Shown: in pieces, positions 41,991 through 42,733 of the stretch
Position numbering within the stretch: position 1 is the stretch's first letter
How the letters are laid out: every line of letters starts with the position of its first letter
DNA from: Desulfobacteraceae bacterium
GTDB lineage: Bacteria > Desulfobacterota > Desulfobacteria > Desulfobacterales > Desulfosarcinaceae
Direction: 5' to 3'
NCBI GenBank assembly: GCA_003599575.1
Contig: QZKV01000060.1
Location: forward strand, 1 to 42,733
Length of the DNA stretch: 42,733 nucleotides
Notes under the pieces: generated by a model
What the model was told of the DNA's origin: nothing
The model's database searches: none
What the model saw: the letters and a program-made list of their open reading frames with translations, nothing else
Position numbers and translations under genes: made by a program

Positions 41991-42058
41991 TCGTACTCGA
42001 ATAAGAATAAAAGATTTCGCGAACACATCATTTTGATCGAGTACGAGAACGAGAGCGC
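41991..42058. repeat. period-6 inverted repeat upstream of the aminotransferase gene
   Basis: TCGTACTCGA (41991-42000) and TCGAGTACGA (42037-42046) are perfect 10-bp reverse complements, with further GAGAAC/GAGAGC units to 42058. It sits in the divergent 331-bp spacer between the exported-protein gene and the aminotransferase gene; nothing else is recognised there. Confidence 0.6.
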
Positions 42059-42144
42059 GTACAACGGACTATCTCTGATTATCTTTCGGCAGGCCGGCCT
42101 GTGCCTGCCGTATGATCGCGATGTTCAAATTCCAAAGGAGGCGC

Positions 42145-42733
42145 ATGGACCGCACGGAACACAGCCGGGCAAGCCGGCAAACCGAGGATCTCGTCGCCGC
42201 CGGGTACAAGTATTATGTGCCCAATTACAAACCGCGGCACGTCATCTTCGATCGCGGAGAGGGTTCCCGGCTGTTTGATATCGAGGGCAATGATTATGTC
42301 GACCTGGGCGCGGGCATCGGCGTCAACGCGTTGGGGCATCGGCATCCGGCCCTGGTGGAGGCTCTCACGGCGCAGGCGCGACGATTGTGGCATACCAGCA
42401 ATATTTACTTCTCCGAGCCCGCGGTGAAACTGGCGCAGGAACTGGTGGAGTCATCGGGCTTTGCGGCGCGGGTGTTTTTCTGCAACTCCGGCGGCGAGGC
42501 CAACGAGGCGGCCATCAAGCTGATCCGCAAATGGGCGGCGGAGCGCGGCAAAAAGCCGCAGGAGCGGGAAATCATCACTTTCCAGGGCTCTTTCCACGGC
42601 CGGACCCTGGCTACGCTGACGGCAACGGTGCAACCCAAATACCATGCGGGTTTCGAGCCGCTGCCGGAAGGATTTGTACACTGCCAGGCGTTCAATGACG
42701 AAACCGCCCTGGCAAAGCTGGTTTCGGACAGAA
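42145..42733 (+). CDS. argD: acetylornithine/succinylornithine-type aminotransferase, 5' part
   Basis: The gene starts at ATG 42145 (AAAGGAGG just before it) and runs off the window after 196 codons. The visible part matches class III PLP aminotransferases of the ArgD group: YYVPNYKPRHVIFDRGEGSR, LFDIEGNDYVDLGAGIGVNA, LGHRHPALVEAL, VFFCNSGGEANEAAIKLIRK and IITFQGSFHGRTLATLTAT. SGGEANE replaces the usual SGAEANE. The PLP lysine lies beyond the window. ArgD makes N-acetylornithine from the semialdehyde in arginine synthesis; a related omega-transaminase cannot be excluded from half a protein. Confidence 0.88.
   Translation, partial: MDRTEHSRASRQTEDLVAAGYKYYVPNYKPRHVIFDRGEGSRLFDIEGNDYVDLGAGIGVNALGHRHPALVEALTAQARRLWHTSNIYFSEPAVKLAQELVESSGFAARVFFCNSGGEANEAAIKLIRKWAAERGKKPQEREIITFQGSFHGRTLATLTATVQPKYHAGFEPLPEGFVHCQAFNDETALAKLVSDR

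Overview
The window looks like a piece of a high-GC chromosome from a Desulfobacterota (deltaproteobacterial) anaerobe, probably a sulfate reducer or a close relative. This is inferred from gene content: a MetF/HdrA/MvhD module of Wood-Ljungdahl type, two sigma-54 enhancer-binding proteins, a probable selenoprotein and several ABC uptake systems. I see no rRNA, tRNA, CRISPR array, prophage or intact transposase.

Left part (1-17.5 kb). A minus-strand operon encodes a Cys-less TusA-like protein, MetF, a double-length HdrA and MvhD. A good sigma-54 promoter (5082-5097) precedes it, and a PAS/AAA+/Fis regulator is divergent from it. Rightward genes follow: glycerate 2-kinase, a DUF2156 protein, lactate permease, a plant-type phosphofructokinase and a GH65 glycosidase/phosphorylase. 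Then come a DUF2383 helical-bundle protein, MtgA, and an ECF sigma factor with its zinc-finger anti-sigma factor.

Middle part (17.6-31 kb). A minus-strand operon encodes a small exported protein, a DUF547 C-terminal remnant and a mercuric-reductase-like flavoprotein. Next is a DUF3179 gene with an in-frame UGA exactly at the conserved cysteine, followed by a textbook bacterial SECIS hairpin (apical loop GGUCU), so I call it a selenoprotein. The exported-protein gene and the selenoprotein gene share a 24-of-26-bp upstream element at the same distance from their start codons; this is probably a common ECF-type promoter. Next is a seven-gene rightward operon: a Tm-1-like UPF0261 protein, a PEP-hydrolase-like TIM barrel, and a complete branched-chain-type ABC transporter (LivH, M, K, G, F). 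Its divergent regulator is a sigma-54 activator whose sensor domain is a paralogue of the operon's own TIM-barrel enzyme. This is the best candidate for an undescribed system: import, enzymatic conversion and sensing of one unknown compound.

Right part (31-42.7 kb). A patch of small accessory genes (VOC, SnoaL-like, a truncated exported protein, DUF7002, ferritin-like) is interrupted by a MITE-like inverted repeat, a second partial copy of it, and a HigB-like toxin remnant. Then comes a minus-strand sugar-type ABC transporter operon ending in methylmalonate-semialdehyde dehydrogenase, an exported protein of unknown function, and the 5' part of an ArgD-type aminotransferase that runs off the window.

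Seven intergenic arrays of short, self-complementary units (mostly with a 6-bp period) recur through the window. Six lie just downstream of the stop codon of a minus-strand gene.
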